Assembly: GCF_006517435.1 (NCBI RefSeq)
Contig: NZ_VHQG01000005.1
Span: 62,672 to 126,671 of the forward strand
DNA: 64,000 nt
From: Schumannella soli
GTDB lineage: Bacteria; Actinomycetota; Actinomycetes; Actinomycetales; Microbacteriaceae
Direction of reading: 5' to 3'
Positions within the stretch are counted from its first letter, which is position 1. Each line of letters begins with the position of its first letter. The notes beneath the pieces are model-generated. The model had not been told where the DNA came from. It did not search any database and saw nothing but the letters and a program-made list of their open reading frames with translations. The position numbers and the translations under genes are program-made. This document shows, one piece after another, positions 1-8,010 of this stretch.

Positions 1-895
1 GCACTCCGCTAAGGCGGGACAGGGGATGAACGTCTCGATCCAGGACGGCTTCAATCTCGGCTGGAAGCTCGCCGCGGTGCTCGAAGGACGGGCGCCGGAG
101 AGCCTGCTCTCGACCTACGCGTCGGAGCGCCGCGTGATCGCCCAGAACCTGATCGACTTCGACCGCGAGTGGTCGGAGATGGTCGCCCGGCCGGTGGACT
201 CGTGGGAGGACCCGGCCGCGCTCGAGGACTACTACAACTCCACGATCGAGTTCCCGGCGGGGTTCATGACGCAGTACGCGCCCTCGCTCGTCACGCTCGA
301 CGACGCCCACCAGCAGCTCGCGCCGGGCTTCCCGGTGGGCAAGCGCTTCAAGTCGGCCGAGGTCATCCGCCGTGCCGATAACCGCTGGCGCCACCTCGGA
401 CACACGCACGAGGCGGATGGTCGCTGGCGCGTCTACGTGTTCGCCGACGACGCACCGGCCGCGCCGACCGGCACGCCGACCGCCGACTTCGCCGCGTGGT
501 GGTCGAGCGCGCCCGAGTCTCCCCGCGTGCGGTTCACCCCCGGCGACGGCGACGACGACGCGGTCTTCGACACGAAGGTCATCTACCCGCAGGACTACGC
601 GACCTTCGACCCGGCCGACGTGCCGACCGCCTTCAAGCCGGTCAGCGTGCCCTACGGCCTCGAGGACCTCAATCAGATCTTCGCCACCGGTCACGGGCGC
701 GACATCCACCGGGATCGGGGGATCGGGCCGGCGGGCGCGATCGTCGTCGTGCGCCCCGACATGTACGTCGCGGCGGTGCTCCCGCTCGACGCCCGAGCAG
801 AGCTCGCCGACTTCTTCGCGGGTCACATGATCGAGCCGCAGCACCGGGAGCGGGCGCCGTTCATCACGACCGTGCACGGCAGGGTCGCGATCTGA
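1..895 (+). CDS. FAD-dependent aromatic hydroxylase (phenol hydroxylase/PheA-TfdB family), 5'-truncated by window edge
   Basis: The frame is already open at base 2 and reads HSAKAGQGMNVSIQDGFNLG, the second FAD/NADPH-contact motif of the phenol 2-monooxygenase and 3-hydroxybenzoate hydroxylase family, so the ATG at base 26 is internal and the N-terminal Rossmann half lies outside the window. The visible 297 residues cover the end of the flavin domain and the C-terminal thioredoxin-like phenol-hydroxylase dimerisation domain, ending with the typical stretch IVVVRPDMYVAAVLPLD. Family members hydroxylate a phenolic ring using NADPH and O2. The ring substrate cannot be told from this half. The family call is firm and the substrate is open. 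Confidence 0.85.
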   Translation, partial: HSAKAGQGMNVSIQDGFNLGWKLAAVLEGRAPESLLSTYASERRVIAQNLIDFDREWSEMVARPVDSWEDPAALEDYYNSTIEFPAGFMTQYAPSLVTLDDAHQQLAPGFPVGKRFKSAEVIRRADNRWRHLGHTHEADGRWRVYVFADDAPAAPTGTPTADFAAWWSSAPESPRVRFTPGDGDDDAVFDTKVIYPQDYATFDPADVPTAFKPVSVPYGLEDLNQIFATGHGRDIHRDRGIGPAGAIVVVRPDMYVAAVLPLDARAELADFFAGHMIEPQHRERAPFITTVHGRVAI

Positions 896-963
896 GCGGC
901 CGCTGAGAGGGGAGGTGCCACGACAGGCGCCGCGCCCTCGCCTCGGGTGCGCATGTCGACGCC

Positions 964-1803
964 TCAACGCACCAGCAGGTACAGCGCTCCGACGACGGTC
1001 AGCGCCAGCACGATGCGGGTGAACTGGGTCTGGGTGAGGCGGCGGGCGAGCCAGCGGCCGCCGAGGGCGCCGAGCAGCACGGCGGGCGCGAGGCAGAGCA
1101 CGAGCAGCGCCGACGACCAGCTGAGCAGGCCGAGACCGATCACGATCGGCAGCTTCGCCAGGTTGACGACGGCGAAGAACCAGGCGGACGTTCCGAGGAA
1201 GGTCAGCACGTCGAAGCGCAGCGCCAGGAAGTACAGCGACATCACCGGGCCACCGGCGTTCGCGACCATCGTCGTGAAGCCGCCGAGGGTGCCGAAGGCG
1301 ATCGCCTCGGCGCGGTGCGCGCGGGATGCCGTCGCGAGCGTGGTGCCGGATGCGCCGGCCGAGCCGCCCGAGCCGTCCGCGGCGCCTGAGACGGAGCTGG
1401 CGGACGCAGCGCTACCAGCGGCGGTGAGCGCGACCCGCGACCGCCGCCGCGACCACAGCGTGATGCCCACGAGCAGCAGCAGGATGACGCCGATGACCTT
1501 GCGGGCAACGCCGTCATCCACCAGGAAGAGGAAGATCGCGCCGAGGGCGATGCCGGCGACGACCATCGGGATGAGTCGCACCAGCAGTCGCCACTCGGCG
1601 TGACGGCGGTAGCTGAGCAGCGCGGTGACGTCGCCGACGATGAGCAGGAGCAGCAGGCACGCGGTCGCCTCGCGCGCCGGGACGACGGCGGCGAAGATCG
1701 CCACGGCGACGGTTCCGGCGCCCGCGGTGGCCGTCTTCGAGATGCCGACGACGAGGGCGGCGACGACGAGCAGGGCCCAGCCGGCCGGCGCGAGATGCTC
1801 CAC
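964..1803 (-). CDS. TauE/SafE-family membrane transporter
   Basis: The 279-residue protein has about eight hydrophobic segments in the two-half arrangement of TauE/SafE (sulfite exporter/anion permease) proteins. The first half carries GISKTATAGAG and the second FTTMVANAGGPVMSLYFLAL, the family's paired Gly/Ala-rich motifs. A Ser/Gly/Ala-rich linker of about 40 residues joins the halves. I start it at the GTG at 1803 because GGAAGG lies 9 nt upstream; an upstream ATG at 1887 would add 28 residues unlike the family. It is divergent from the hexuronate operon at 2075. A LacI-type half-palindrome (1883-1898) overlaps its likely -35, so it may belong to the same regulon. The substrate is unknown. 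Confidence 0.8.
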   Translation of the reverse strand: MEHLAPAGWALLVVAALVVGISKTATAGAGTVAVAIFAAVVPAREATACLLLLLIVGDVTALLSYRRHAEWRLLVRLIPMVVAGIALGAIFLFLVDDGVARKVIGVILLLLVGITLWSRRRSRVALTAAGSAASASSVSGAADGSGGSAGASGTTLATASRAHRAEAIAFGTLGGFTTMVANAGGPVMSLYFLALRFDVLTFLGTSAWFFAVVNLAKLPIVIGLGLLSWSSALLVLCLAPAVLLGALGGRWLARRLTQTQFTRIVLALTVVGALYLLVR

Positions 1804-1881
1804 CGTGCCGCCTTCCCGTCGATCCGTGCGCCGCCCAGCCTGGCACGGCATCCCGGCATGGTGACACCCCTGCGCCGCGTT

Positions 1882-1898
1882 CGTCAACCGGTTGCCAT
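1882..1898 (-). promoter_or_regulatory. LacI-type operator O1 overlapping the TauE/SafE promoter
   Basis: GTCAACCGGTTGCCAT matches the TGGCAACCGSTTGCCA palindrome seen five more times in the window, with one weak half. On the minus strand the half-site TTGACG (complement of 1882-1887) is followed after 18 bp by CACCAT (complement of 1858-1863), a plausible -35/-10 pair pointing to the gene that starts at 1803. Repressor binding here would block RNA polymerase. Confidence 0.6.
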
Positions 1899-1968
1899 CC
1901 GTCCCATGCGACAGCCGCGGACAATACGACGTTGTCTCGCGCTGTCAGCGGTCGCGGGCTTCGGCGCA

Positions 1969-2010
1969 TTTTGGCAACCGCTTGCACAACTCGGATCACC
2001 GCCCTACAGT
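1969..2010 (+). promoter_or_regulatory. Promoter with LacI-type operator O2
   Basis: TTTTGGCAACCGCTTGCACA is a near-palindrome of the local LacI family type. Its right half supplies a -35 hexamer TTGCAC (1982-1987), followed after 17 bp by TACAGT (2005-2010) as the -10. Transcription would start near 2017 and read into the operon at 2075. Confidence 0.75.
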
Positions 2011-2074
2011 GATGGCCACGGCCACCCGAGAGGGGTGGCATCCCCGATGCCGTGGAAAGCGATGTGAGGCGACG

Positions 2075-2917
2075 ATGACGACCCCGACCTGGACGCTCTC
2101 GGGCTTCGGCGATGAGATCGACCCGGACCCGGCCGTGCAGGTCGCCGTTCTCAAGGCGCTCGGCGCGAACCACATCGAGGTGCGCAGCGCCTGGGGCGTC
2201 AACGTGGTCGATCTCGACGACGAGCAGCTCGCCCGCCTCGCCGACATCCTCCAGCAGGCCCGCATGGGCGTCAGCGCGATCGCCTCGCCGATCGGCAAGG
2301 TCGACATCGCGCTCGACCCCGAGCTCGAGGTCGTCCGCCTGCGTCGCATCATCCGCGTCGCGCAGGCGCTCGGCACCGACCGCATCCGCATCTTCAGCTT
2401 CTTCCGCGCCGAGGGCGTGGGCGTCGACGAGATCCGCGAGCCCGTCATCCACGCGCTCAAGCTGCTCGCCGCCGAGGCCGCCTCGGCCGGCGTCGTGCTG
2501 CTGCACGAGAACGAGAAGGCGATCTACGGCGACACCCCCGAGCGCGTGCTCGACCTCGTCACCTCCGTCGACTCGCCCGCCCTGCGCCTCGCCTGGGACA
2601 GCGCCAACTTCGTGCAGGTCGGCGTCGCGCACCCGCACGACGAGGGCTTCGCCCAACTCGCGCCCTACATCGACTACCTGCAGGTGAAGGATGCGCTGAC
2701 CGCCACCGGCGAGGTCGTTCCGGCGGGGCAGGGCGACGGCCAGGTCGCCGACACCATCCGCGCGCTGCGCGACCGCGGCTACACCGGCTTCGCCTCGCTA
2801 GAGCCGCACCTCGCTGCCGCGCACGAGCTCGGCGGCTTCTCGGGGCCGACCGCCTTCGGCGAGGCCGGACGCGCGCTCGCGAAGATCCTCGACGCCGAGG
2901 GGATCGCGACACGATGA
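2075..2917 (+). CDS. Sugar phosphate isomerase/epimerase (AP endonuclease 2-type TIM barrel)
   Basis: The 280-residue protein has the xylose-isomerase-like TIM-barrel pattern: an early GFGDEID, HIEVRSAWG on strand 2, VLLHENEKAIYGD in mid-barrel with a metal-binding Glu, LRLAWDSANF, and a late QVKDAL and ASLEPHL. Such proteins isomerise or epimerise sugars and sugar acids, or act on keto-sugars made by Gfo/Idh dehydrogenases. The ATG at 2075 has GAGG 6 nt upstream. It overlaps the next gene by ATGA, and with the two oxidoreductases it forms a tight three-gene unit behind operator O2. The exact substrate is unknown. The context suggests a uronic-acid-derived sugar. Confidence 0.85.
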   Translation: MTTPTWTLSGFGDEIDPDPAVQVAVLKALGANHIEVRSAWGVNVVDLDDEQLARLADILQQARMGVSAIASPIGKVDIALDPELEVVRLRRIIRVAQALGTDRIRIFSFFRAEGVGVDEIREPVIHALKLLAAEAASAGVVLLHENEKAIYGDTPERVLDLVTSVDSPALRLAWDSANFVQVGVAHPHDEGFAQLAPYIDYLQVKDALTATGEVVPAGQGDGQVADTIRALRDRGYTGFASLEPHLAAAHELGGFSGPTAFGEAGRALAKILDAEGIATR

Positions 2918-4020
2918 GCGACATGAGCGAGACCAGCACCAGCGGCACCACCCCCAGCGCCGACAGCGACACGAACGTCGCCAGTACCGCCCACATCCGT
3001 GCCGCCGTCATCGGCTGCGGCGACATCTCCGCCGTGCACCTCGCCGCGATCGCCGCGCGGCCCGGAACCCGCCTGGTCGCGATCGCCGACACCGACGCGG
3101 GCCGCCGCGAGGCCGCATCCGCGACCCATGCCGTGCCCGGCTTCGCCACGCTCACCGAACTGCTGGATGCGGTCGAGGTCGACGTCGTGCACGTCACGAC
3201 TCCGCACTCCGAGCACGCGCCGCTCGCGATCGAGGCCCTCCGCCGCGGCGTGAACGTGCTGCTCGAGAAGCCCTTCGCGCACAGCCTCGAGGCCGGCCGC
3301 GAACTGGCCGACGCTGTCGCCGCACCCGGCGCCGGCAAGCTCGCCCTCTGCTTCCAGAACCGCTACAACACCCCGGTGCGCGCGCTGTTCGACCGCCTGC
3401 GTTCGGGCGAGCTCGGCGCGATCCGCGGCGCCGTCGGCACGGTGCTCTGGCACCGCACCGCCGACTACTACCGCGACCGCCCGTGGCGCGGCACCTGGGC
3501 CGGCGGCGGCGGCGGACTGCTGATGAACCAGGCCATCCACACCCTCGACCTGCTGCAGTGGATGCTCGGCCCGGTCGAGCAGGTCAGCGGCAGCGCATCC
3601 ACCCGCTCGCTCGGCGACGTGATCGAGGTCGAGGACACCGCCGAGATGGTGCTGACCCACGCCGGGGGAGCGCAGAGCGTCTTCTTCGCCACGCTCGCGA
3701 ACAGCCGCAACGCGGCCATCGAGATCCAGCTCGAGACCGAGCACGCCGTCGCGACGCTGCGCGGCGACCTCACGATCGAGTGGGCCGACGGCCGCGTCGA
3801 GACCGTCGCCGAGCCGGTCACCGCGACCGGCGAGCGCTCGTACTGGGGCGTCTCGCACGAGCTGCTGATCGACCACTTCCACTCGACGCTGGCCGACCCC
3901 GAGCCGTTCTGGATCGGCGTCGACGCCGGCCTCGACACCCTCACCACCATCAACGCGGTCTACGACGCCTCGTTCCCCGATCGAGCCGCCCTCGCCGCAG
4001 TCAAGGAGACAGCAGAATGA
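2914..4020 (+). CDS. Gfo/Idh/MocA family oxidoreductase
   Basis: The 368-residue protein has an N-terminal Rossmann fold (AAVIGCGDISAVHLA, from about residue 29), the family lysine motif LLEKPFAH at about residue 112 and the C-terminal dimerisation half beginning RGTWAGGGGGLLMNQAIHT. These enzymes oxidise or reduce a sugar or inositol hydroxyl with NAD(P). The start overlaps the stop of the upstream isomerase (ATGA), and its own stop overlaps the next oxidoreductase, so the three are translationally coupled. The first 28 residues are Ser/Thr/Gly-rich and lie outside the fold. The substrate cannot be named from sequence. Confidence 0.88.
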   Translation: MSDMSETSTSGTTPSADSDTNVASTAHIRAAVIGCGDISAVHLAAIAARPGTRLVAIADTDAGRREAASATHAVPGFATLTELLDAVEVDVVHVTTPHSEHAPLAIEALRRGVNVLLEKPFAHSLEAGRELADAVAAPGAGKLALCFQNRYNTPVRALFDRLRSGELGAIRGAVGTVLWHRTADYYRDRPWRGTWAGGGGGLLMNQAIHTLDLLQWMLGPVEQVSGSASTRSLGDVIEVEDTAEMVLTHAGGAQSVFFATLANSRNAAIEIQLETEHAVATLRGDLTIEWADGRVETVAEPVTATGERSYWGVSHELLIDHFHSTLADPEPFWIGVDAGLDTLTTINAVYDASFPDRAALAAVKETAE

Positions 4021-5183
4021 CCGACCAGGTCCGCCTCGGCATCGTGGGCTACGGCGCCCAGGGCTCGATGTACGCCCGGCTGATCCGCGAGGGCGCGGTG
4101 CCGAGCATGGTCATCGGCGCGATCGCCGACATCGACCCCGACAAGCGCACCGTCGCCGGCGAGGCCAACCCCGGCGTGCCGATCCACGACAGCTTCGACG
4201 CGCTCGTCGCGAGCGGCGACGTGGATGCGGTCATCACGACCGTGCCGCACTTCCTGCACCCCGAGATGGGCATCGCCGCTCTCAACGCGGGCCTGCATGC
4301 GCTCGTCGAGAAGCCGGCCGGCGTGTACACGAAGCAGGTCGCCGAGCTGAACGCGGTCGCCGCGTCCAAGCCCGAGCTGACCTTCGCGATCATGTTCAAC
4401 CAGCGCAACAACCCGCTCTACCGCCGCCTCAAGGAGATCGTCGACGCGGGCGAGATCGGCGACATCCTGCGCACCAACTGGCTCATCACGAACTGGTGGC
4501 GTCCGCAGGGCTACTACGACCAGAGTGAGTGGCGCGCGACCTGGGGCGGCGAGGGCGGCGGCGTGCTCGTCAACCAGGCGCCGCACCAGCTCGACCTCTG
4601 GCAGTGGATCTGCGGCGTGCCGAAGTCGGTGTTCGCCAAGGCCGCCTTCGGGTACCGCCGCGACATCGCCGTCGAAGACGAGGTGACCGCGCTGATCGAC
4701 TACGGCAACGGCGCCACCGGCGTCTTCGTCACGGCGACCCACGACATCGTCGGAACCGACCGCTTCGAGATCCTCGGAACCCAGGGCAAGATCGTCGTCG
4801 AGGGCAGCAAGACCGCCACCGTGACGCGTCTGAACAAGCCCGAGATCGAGCTCAGCGCCGGCATGGACATGAGCGACGTCATGCGCCTCTTCATGGGCGA
4901 GTTCGACCCGACCGAGCTCTACACGACCGAGGTCATCGAGTTCGAGTCCGCCTGGGGCGGGCAGCACGCCGGCGTGCTCGAGAACTTCGCGCAGGCCATC
5001 CTCACCGGCGCCGAGCTGCTCGCTCCGGGCAGCGAGGGGATCAACGGGGTGCGGCTGGCGAACGCCATCCACCTCTCCGCCTGGACCGGGCGCGAGGTCG
5101 CGCTCGACTCCGACCCCGACGTGTACCTGGATGCGCTCAACGAGCACATCGCCGAGGAAGGGAAGTTCCCGACCCGGGCCTGA
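4017..5183 (+). CDS. Gfo/Idh/MocA family oxidoreductase (second paralogue)
   Basis: The 388-residue protein carries VRLGIVGYGAQGSMYARLI (the NAD-binding glycine loop) at the N-terminus, ALVEKPAGVYTKQ at about residue 100 with the catalytic lysine, and the C-terminal half starting WGGEGGGVLVNQAPHQLDL. It differs clearly from its upstream neighbour, so this is not a recent tandem copy. Pairs of such oxidoreductases beside an isomerase often work in succession on one sugar. AGGAGA lies about 6 nt before the ATG, which overlaps the previous stop. A 7-bp GC stem follows the stop. Confidence 0.88.
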   Translation: MTDQVRLGIVGYGAQGSMYARLIREGAVPSMVIGAIADIDPDKRTVAGEANPGVPIHDSFDALVASGDVDAVITTVPHFLHPEMGIAALNAGLHALVEKPAGVYTKQVAELNAVAASKPELTFAIMFNQRNNPLYRRLKEIVDAGEIGDILRTNWLITNWWRPQGYYDQSEWRATWGGEGGGVLVNQAPHQLDLWQWICGVPKSVFAKAAFGYRRDIAVEDEVTALIDYGNGATGVFVTATHDIVGTDRFEILGTQGKIVVEGSKTATVTRLNKPEIELSAGMDMSDVMRLFMGEFDPTELYTTEVIEFESAWGGQHAGVLENFAQAILTGAELLAPGSEGINGVRLANAIHLSAWTGREVALDSDPDVYLDALNEHIAEEGKFPTRA

Positions 5184-5189
5184 GCTGAC

Positions 5190-5217
5190 GGGCGGGTCGC
5201 GACGCCGCGGCCCGCCC
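5190..5217 (+). terminator. GC-rich hairpin after the oxidoreductase pair
   Basis: GGGCGGG (5190-5196) pairs with CCCGCCC (5211-5217) across a 14-nt loop. There is no T-run, as is usual in high-GC actinobacteria. It may terminate or attenuate the upstream unit before the ABC importer genes. Confidence 0.4.
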
Positions 5218-5279
5218 CGCTCCCCGAACGCACCGCGACCGGTCCGCGACACCGCACGGACCCGGTCACGGCGATCCGT

Positions 5280-5313
5280 CGCGCCCCGGCGCGATCCCGC
5301 GCGCCCCGGCGCG
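5280..5313. repeat. Tandem 20-bp repeat with self-complementary GCGCC core
   Basis: The 14-mer CGCGCCCCGGCGCG occurs at 5280-5293 and again at 5300-5313. Each copy can fold on itself (CGCGCC with GGCGCG). The rest of this 279-bp gap, especially 5320-5440, is rich in A and C and poor in G on the plus strand, as in a weakly structured leader. I see no convincing -35/-10 and no copy of the local LacI operator here. Confidence 0.5.
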
Positions 5314-5462
5314 CACCGCACGACAGCACCACCGGCTCCGCCACCGCACCGCCCGAACACGGCACGACCGCATCACCTGCACAGCACCACAGGAACACCG
5401 AACCACCGCCATCCCGGCACCCCTGCACTGCACTCGACGATGAGACACACACAGGAGAGACG

Positions 5463-6998
5463 ATGAAGTTTCGCAAGATCGTGACGGGCATCTCCGTCAC
5501 CGCCGTCGCGGCGCTCGCCCTCGTGGGCTGCGCCCCCGGAGGCTCCGGCGACGGCTCCGCATCCGCCGACCAGACGCTCACGATCGGCGCCCTCGCCGAC
5601 ATCACCGACTGGGATCCCGCGCAGGCTCACGTCGGCCACGCACTCCAGCCCTACCAGGCGCCCTACGACACGCTCATCCTGCGCGAGCCCGACGGCAAGC
5701 TCTCGCCGATGCTCGCCACCAAGTGGAGCTACGACGACAGCCTCACCAAGCTCACCGTCGACCTGCGCGACGACGTGACCTTCAGCGACGGCGCGAAGTT
5801 CGACGCGGATGCCGTGGTCGCCAACTTCACGCACTTCCAGAAGGAGAACGGCCGCCAGGCCGCCCAGCTGGTGAACCTCGACAAGGCCGTCGCCACCGAC
5901 GAGGACACCGTCGAGGTCACGCTCAAGCAGCCCGACCCCGCGTTCACCTACTTCCTCAGCCAGGCCGCCGGCCTGATGGGCAGCCCGAAGGCGCTCGACG
6001 GCGACGCGATCGGCTCCGACCCGGTCGGCACCGGTCCCTACGTGATGGACAAGAAGGCCTCGGTGGCCGGATCGCAATACGTCTTCACGAAGCGCAAGGG
6101 CTACTGGAACCCCGACCTGCAGAAGTTCGGCGGCGTGACCTTCAAGATCCTCATCGACGTCACCGCCCGCACCAACGCGCTCGTCTCCGGCCAGGTCAAC
6201 GCGACCCTGCTGGACGCCCGCAGCGCGTCCCAGGCCGACGGCGCCGGCTTCACGCTCACCAAATCGCAGGTCGACTGGGGCGGACTCCTGCTGCTCGACC
6301 GCGAGGGCAAGCTCGCCCCCGCTCTCGGCGACGTGCGCGTGCGTCAGGCGATCAACTACGCGCTCGACCGCAAGGCGCTCGTGAAGTCGCTGCAGGTCGG
6401 CTACGGCACCGCGACCGCGCAGCCCTTCGGCCCCGCATCCGGCGCCTACGACAAGTCGCTCGATGACGCCTACCCCTACGACCCCGCCAAGGCCAAGAAG
6501 CTCCTCGCCGAGGCCGGCTACGCCGACGGCTTCACGCTGACCGTGCCGGGCATCGCGTCGTTCGAGGCGATCTACGCGGCCGTCGGCCAGCAGCTCTCCG
6601 AGGTCGGCATCACGCTGAAGGCCGACCCGGTGCCCGACCAGGAGATCGTCAACAAGATCGCCGGCGGCTCGTTCCCGGCGGCCTACTTCCAGCTGTTCCA
6701 GGGCGAGGCGTGGGTCGCGATCAACCAGATCATCTCGACCAACGCGCTCTACAACAGCTTCGACAGCATGACCCCCGAGCTGCAGGAGCTGATCGACGAG
6801 GTGCAGGCGGCCCCGACGGCCAAGGAGGGCGACGCGGCGGCGAAGAAGATCAACGAGCTCGTCGTCGACCAGGCCTGGTTCGCGCCGCTGTACCGCCTCG
6901 ACCAGCTCTACTACACCGACAAGACGGTGACGGTCGTCGCGCAGACGCAGATGGCCGTCCCGTCCATCTACAACTACGCCCCCGCCGGGGCCAAGTAG
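5463..6998 (+). CDS. ABC transporter substrate-binding lipoprotein, family 5 (peptide/oligosaccharide type)
   Basis: The 511-residue protein has a lipoprotein signal with lipobox LVGC (Cys23) and then a classic SBP_bac_5 body: ITDWDPAQAHVGHALQPY, FSDGAKFDADAVVANFTHF, GTGPYVMDKKA, and VRQAINYALDRKALVKSLQ. Family 5 proteins bind peptides, nickel or plant oligosaccharides outside the membrane and hand them to a DppBC-type permease. It heads the importer operon (permease, permease-ATPase fusion, ATPase follow on). AGGAGA lies before the ATG. The hexuronate setting suggests an oligosaccharide or uronide ligand, which is inference. Confidence 0.92.
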   Translation: MKFRKIVTGISVTAVAALALVGCAPGGSGDGSASADQTLTIGALADITDWDPAQAHVGHALQPYQAPYDTLILREPDGKLSPMLATKWSYDDSLTKLTVDLRDDVTFSDGAKFDADAVVANFTHFQKENGRQAAQLVNLDKAVATDEDTVEVTLKQPDPAFTYFLSQAAGLMGSPKALDGDAIGSDPVGTGPYVMDKKASVAGSQYVFTKRKGYWNPDLQKFGGVTFKILIDVTARTNALVSGQVNATLLDARSASQADGAGFTLTKSQVDWGGLLLLDREGKLAPALGDVRVRQAINYALDRKALVKSLQVGYGTATAQPFGPASGAYDKSLDDAYPYDPAKAKKLLAEAGYADGFTLTVPGIASFEAIYAAVGQQLSEVGITLKADPVPDQEIVNKIAGGSFPAAYFQLFQGEAWVAINQIISTNALYNSFDSMTPELQELIDEVQAAPTAKEGDAAAKKINELVVDQAWFAPLYRLDQLYYTDKTVTVVAQTQMAVPSIYNYAPAGAK

Positions 6999-7002
6999 GT
7001 CC

Positions 7003-7050
7003 GATCCGCATCGCGGGGGCGAGGACGCCTCCTCGCCCCCGCACCGGATC
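7003..7050 (+). terminator. Strong intra-operon hairpin after the binding-protein gene
   Basis: GCGGGGGCGAGG (7013-7024) pairs perfectly with CCTCGCCCCCGC (7031-7042) over a 6-nt loop, with an outer GATCCG/CGGATC pair. Hairpins at this place in importer operons usually protect the binding-protein mRNA or partly terminate, giving more binding protein than membrane parts. Confidence 0.7.
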
Positions 7051-7068
7051 TTCGACGAAGGAGTCGAC

Positions 7069-8010
7069 ATGCTCAGCTTCACGCTCCGCCGCCTCGGCGC
7101 CGGCGCGCTGCTGCTCGTGGTGATCAGCGCACTCGCCTACGTGCTGATGTTCGCCTCGGGCACCAACATCGCCCGCAACATCCTCGGCGAGACCGCGACC
7201 GAGGATCAGGTCGCCCTCAAGCAGCAGCAGCTCGGGCTCGACCAGCCGCTCTGGCAGCGCTACCTCGGCTGGGCTGGGTCGGCGCTGACCGGCAGCCTCG
7301 GCCGCTCGTGGTTCGGCTCCGAGCCGGTCGCGCAGACGATCGCGACGCGCCTGCCGGTCACGCTGACCCTCGTGCTCACCGCGATCGTGCTGACCGCGAT
7401 CATCGCCCTCGCGCTCGGCGTGCTCGCCGCGACGAAGCGCGGCTGGGTCGACAAGCTGCTGCAGGTCTCGGTGGTCGTGGGGGATGCGATCCCCGGCTTC
7501 GTGCTGGCGATCATCCTCGCCTTCGTCTTCGCCATCCAGTTCAAGCTCTTCCCGGCGGTCAGCACGATCACGCCGAACGCGCCCGCGAGCGCGTGGCTGC
7601 TGTCGCTGACCCTGCCGGTGCTCGCGATCGTGATCAACGCGGTCACCTCCAGCGCGCAGCAGATCCGCAGCGCGGTCATCCGCCAGTACGAGCGCGACTC
7701 GATTCGCACCCTCCGCAGCCGCGGGCTCGGCGAGGGCGAGATCCTGTTCAAGCACGTGCTGCGCGGCGCCTCGCCGGCCGGACTCACGGTGCTGAGCCTG
7801 CAGTTCATCGGCATGCTCGGCGGCGCGGTGATCATCGAGAAGCTCTTCGCGATCCCCGGCATCGGCAACCTGGCCGTCACGGCCACCCAGCTCGGCGACG
7901 TGCCCGTGGTGATGGGCGTCGTGCTCTACACGGTCGTGATCGTCGTCATCGTGAACCTGCTGGTCGATCTGCTCAACGGCTGGCTCAACCCGAAGGTGCG
8001 TGTCGCATGA
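7069..8010 (+). CDS. ABC transporter permease, DppB/OppB type
   Basis: The 313-residue protein has about six membrane helices, starting with the DppB-type N-terminal helix (LGAGALLLVVISALAYVLMF), then the large periplasmic loop LKQQQLGLDQPLWQRYLGW. The cytoplasmic EAA loop near residues 200-225 reads RTLRSRGLGEGEILFKHVLR. It forms the channel together with the permease half of the next protein. AAGGAG precedes the ATG. The stop overlaps the next start (ATGA), so the two subunits are made in step. Confidence 0.92.
   Translation: MLSFTLRRLGAGALLLVVISALAYVLMFASGTNIARNILGETATEDQVALKQQQLGLDQPLWQRYLGWAGSALTGSLGRSWFGSEPVAQTIATRLPVTLTLVLTAIVLTAIIALALGVLAATKRGWVDKLLQVSVVVGDAIPGFVLAIILAFVFAIQFKLFPAVSTITPNAPASAWLLSLTLPVLAIVINAVTSSAQQIRSAVIRQYERDSIRTLRSRGLGEGEILFKHVLRGASPAGLTVLSLQFIGMLGGAVIIEKLFAIPGIGNLAVTATQLGDVPVVMGVVLYTVVIVVIVNLLVDLLNGWLNPKVRVA

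Noticed and set aside
3483-4016. Upstream extension of the second Gfo/Idh gene into another frame
   Set aside because: The first 178 codons are an Arg-rich frame inside the preceding gene. The true start is the ATG at 4017 with AGGAGA before it and the Rossmann motif right after it. The same reasoning shortened the frames at 7308, 12052, 17255 and 53820.
5184-5462. Separate LacI-controlled promoter for the ABC importer
   Set aside because: No copy of the shared operator and no convincing -35/-10 pair was found in this gap. The importer may be read from operator O2 or from an unrecognised promoter.
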